Below are positions 62,625-64,000 of a DNA stretch of 64,000 nt, in pieces; position 1 is the first letter of the stretch, and every line of letters starts with the position of its first letter. The stretch spans positions 1 through 64,000 of the forward strand of contig CALFSX010000306.1 in the NCBI GenBank assembly GCA_937916515.1. The letters run 5' to 3'. Made by a program: the position numbers and the translations under genes. This DNA is from an uncultured Planctomycetaceae bacterium (GTDB taxonomy: Bacteria; Planctomycetota; Planctomycetia; Planctomycetales; Planctomycetaceae). Below the pieces are notes generated by a model. The model ran no database searches, had not been told where the DNA came from, and worked only from the letters and a program-made list of their open reading frames with translations.

Positions 62625-62687
62625 AAGCACGCTGCGCCCGTCCGTGAATTGTAGTAACAGATTCACGGACGGGCACGGCGTGCTTGA
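62625..62687 (-). terminator. Long composite hairpin downstream of lpxI
   Basis: Inner arms GCCCGTCCGTGAAT and ATTCACGGACGGGC (14 bp, perfect) enclose an 11-nt loop. Outer arms CAAGCACGC and GCGTGCTTG (9 bp) add to the stem across a 3-nt mismatch. On the minus strand TTTCGCTTTC follows. It begins about 26 nt after the lpxI stop and fits a strong terminator, though it is longer than most. Confidence 0.8.
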
Positions 62688-62712
62688 TTGAATGATTCAA
62701 TTCGCTTATGCC

Positions 62713-63645
62713 TTAAGCAGCCGCTCGCATGGCAAGTTCCTCACCATTGACGGCGACAATTGAGATTCCAAACTTGTCTGCCAGGCGAGTTACTTCGTCT
62801 GGTTCCAGAAGAATCGTCATACCGGCCTCAATTGCCAGAATACGACCGCCAGCTTCATGCATCGTCTTAATCGTATCGACACCAATGGTCGGTACGTCAA
62901 ACCGCATATCCTGTTGCGGCTTCGCAACTTTAACCACCGTAAACCCACCGCGCCGACACAGCTCTCCGGCTCTACGAATGCACTTATCGGTTCCTTCAAT
63001 CGCTTCCACGGCAATCACAGCAGTGTCGTTAACCACAACGGTCTGACCAATATCAAGGCGGCCCATTTCACGAGCCATCTCCCAACCGAACTGGATGTCA
63101 CGCCACTGACTGGAAGATGGTTTTTTCGAGGTCAAAAATCCGTGTTTCACAAGTAACTCCGGTGCGTATTTCAATGCTGAATCAAACGTCATTCCGTCGC
63201 GTTCGAATTCTCGAATAATGGCTAACAGAATCGTGTCGTCTTTCTTATTTTCCCTGGCGTAACGCAACCACATGTGGACCGTTCGCCAGTCGGGCATAAG
63301 TCGCAGCCATCGAAACGGATGAAACAAAACCGTCTTTTCAATCTTCCCCGCCATAATGATGCGGTTTACTCCGGCTTTGCGAAACAACCGAATCGCTTTT
63401 CCAATTCGTGCCAAAGGAGCGAACCGGAAGTCATCGCACACCGAGGCCAATTCTTCAGACGCCATACCTGCCACACCCAGCCCGAACACAGTGTGTCCGG
63501 CTTCGTGAGCTGCATGCACAAACTGCATTGGAAACTGCCCGGCTCCAGCCAGCAGACCCAGACGAGTCGGTTCAATGTCACTCACGTTAACACACCTGTC
63601 CCGTGGAAATTGCAGTATCGTTGGATTGTCTGATGAATCAGTCAT
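62713..63645 (-). CDS. lpxI: UDP-2,3-diacylglucosamine pyrophosphatase LpxI (DUF1009)
   Basis: ATG 63645 (MTDSSDNPTILQF) gives 310 residues. LpxI hydrolyses UDP-2,3-diacylglucosamine to lipid X in lipid A synthesis, replacing LpxH in many bacteria. RLGLLAGAGQFPMQFVHAAHEAG at about residue 28 opens the N-terminal domain. GKIEKTVLFHPFRWLRLMPD, NKKDDTILLAIIREFERDG and the C-terminal catalytic domain GQTVVVNDTAVIAVEAIEGTD with QDMRFDVPTIGVDTI follow. All family landmarks are present. It follows lpxD by 61 nt on the same strand, as expected for the lipid A pathway. Confidence 0.95.
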   Translation of the reverse strand: MTDSSDNPTILQFPRDRCVNVSDIEPTRLGLLAGAGQFPMQFVHAAHEAGHTVFGLGVAGMASEELASVCDDFRFAPLARIGKAIRLFRKAGVNRIIMAGKIEKTVLFHPFRWLRLMPDWRTVHMWLRYARENKKDDTILLAIIREFERDGMTFDSALKYAPELLVKHGFLTSKKPSSSQWRDIQFGWEMAREMGRLDIGQTVVVNDTAVIAVEAIEGTDKCIRRAGELCRRGGFTVVKVAKPQQDMRFDVPTIGVDTIKTMHEAGGRILAIEAGMTILLEPDEVTRLADKFGISIVAVNGEELAMRAAA

Positions 63646-63706
63646 AGGTTGCTTTAAGGCAGGACGAAAGACCAAACGATGATGCGTCCATGGCCTTACT
63701 TATATT

Positions 63707-64000
63707 TCAGGCCGCTGTTTTTTGCTGCTCGCTACATTGCGTTTCGTCGGAACATTCAGAGCCACCCAATAAAGCGGCAACCTGTTGTTGAAGCTGTTCA
63801 ATTTGCTTCTGCAGCGACTTAACTGTGGAACGCAGCTCTGGCAGTCGCTTCAAAGACATAACTTCTTTGGCATGTTCAGCAGCCGTGCCAGCCGGACTTC
63901 CCAAATACGCTTTGCCACCGGGCAGGTCTTTGTGAACTCCCGCCTTTGCACCAACAATTGCACCGTCTCCCAGATGAACATGATCGGCGATGCCAGCCTG
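63707..64000 (-). CDS. lpxD: UDP-3-O-acylglucosamine N-acyltransferase LpxD, C-terminal part
   Basis: The window ends inside the gene; 97 C-terminal residues are seen. QAGIADHVHLGDGAIVGAKAG contains hexapeptide beta-helix repeats with I/V-GAxxx periodicity, and YLGSPAGTAAEHAKEVMSLKRLPELRSTVKSLQ is the LpxD C-terminal helical extension. LpxD adds the N-linked acyl chain in the third step of lipid A synthesis. The tail after about residue 60 is a Gln/Leu coiled coil ending in a Cys-containing segment (GGSECSDETQCSEQQ), longer than in E. coli. It continues upstream of the window. Confidence 0.92.
   Translation of the reverse strand, partial: QAGIADHVHLGDGAIVGAKAGVHKDLPGGKAYLGSPAGTAAEHAKEVMSLKRLPELRSTVKSLQKQIEQLQQQVAALLGGSECSDETQCSEQQKTAA

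Overview
The window reads as a chromosomal segment of a Planctomycetes bacterium, most likely a marine member of the Planctomycetaceae (Fuerstiella/Gimesia-like; the genus is a guess from gene content and moderate GC). Pointers are the planctomycete-enriched families present: DUF1080 and DUF1571 proteins, secreted PQQ-type beta-propellers, a tandem HtrA-like protein with a DCGGPL motif, a secreted Cys/Pro-repeat protein, DUF4953-type metalloprotease, tricorn-like protease, a Hanks-type kinase, and a generic palindromic repeat of the AGCCGCAGGGCGTTAGCCCC type. Outer-membrane lipid A genes (lpxD end, lpxI) show a Gram-negative envelope.

Layout. 1-2.4 kb: hipB-hipA toxin-antitoxin pair with strong palindromic operators, followed by a UPF0158 gene. 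2.4-6 kb: secreted esterase and a large membrane protein of unknown function. 6.0-6.6 kb: a decayed GxxExxY (PD-(D/E)XK-type) gene bounded by two related hairpin repeats, probably one small mobile unit. 6.7-20.7 kb: ppdK, aroH, a GT-C-like membrane protein carrying an in-frame repeat, a metalloprotease, peroxiredoxin, serS, an M20 dipeptidase and a PQQ-propeller protein. 21-31 kb: STAS protein, tricorn-like protease, a lysine-degradation pair (DUF1338 2-oxoadipate dioxygenase plus ALDH7), EF-hand protein, and convergent sulfotransferase and arylsulfotransferase-like genes. 31-38 kb: tandem HtrA-like protein, Cys-rich secreted protein, prfB with programmed frameshift, DUF1080 lipoprotein, M50-like membrane protease. 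38-47.6 kb: secreted protein, LolCDE/MacB-type ABC exporter, aldose-dehydrogenase-like protein, cupredoxin-like protein, FtsW/RodA protein, DUF1571 protein. 48-54 kb: Ser/Thr kinase, M24-like pseudo-peptidase, a conserved hypothetical, sixA, dprA. 54-60.5 kb: AI-2E family transporter, two interlocked ABC-2 exporter modules, HDAC-family deacetylase. 60.5-64 kb: two hypotheticals, lpxI and the 3' end of lpxD.

The most unusual signals are not genes. A dispersed, hairpin-rich repeat family occurs at four places. One copy is read through in frame inside a membrane-protein gene, and two others overlap the stop codons of neighbouring genes, recalling Rickettsia palindromic elements. A second, unrelated palindromic family with ACGAAT periodicity brackets the GxxExxY pseudogene. 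No tRNA, rRNA, CRISPR array or complete insertion sequence was seen.
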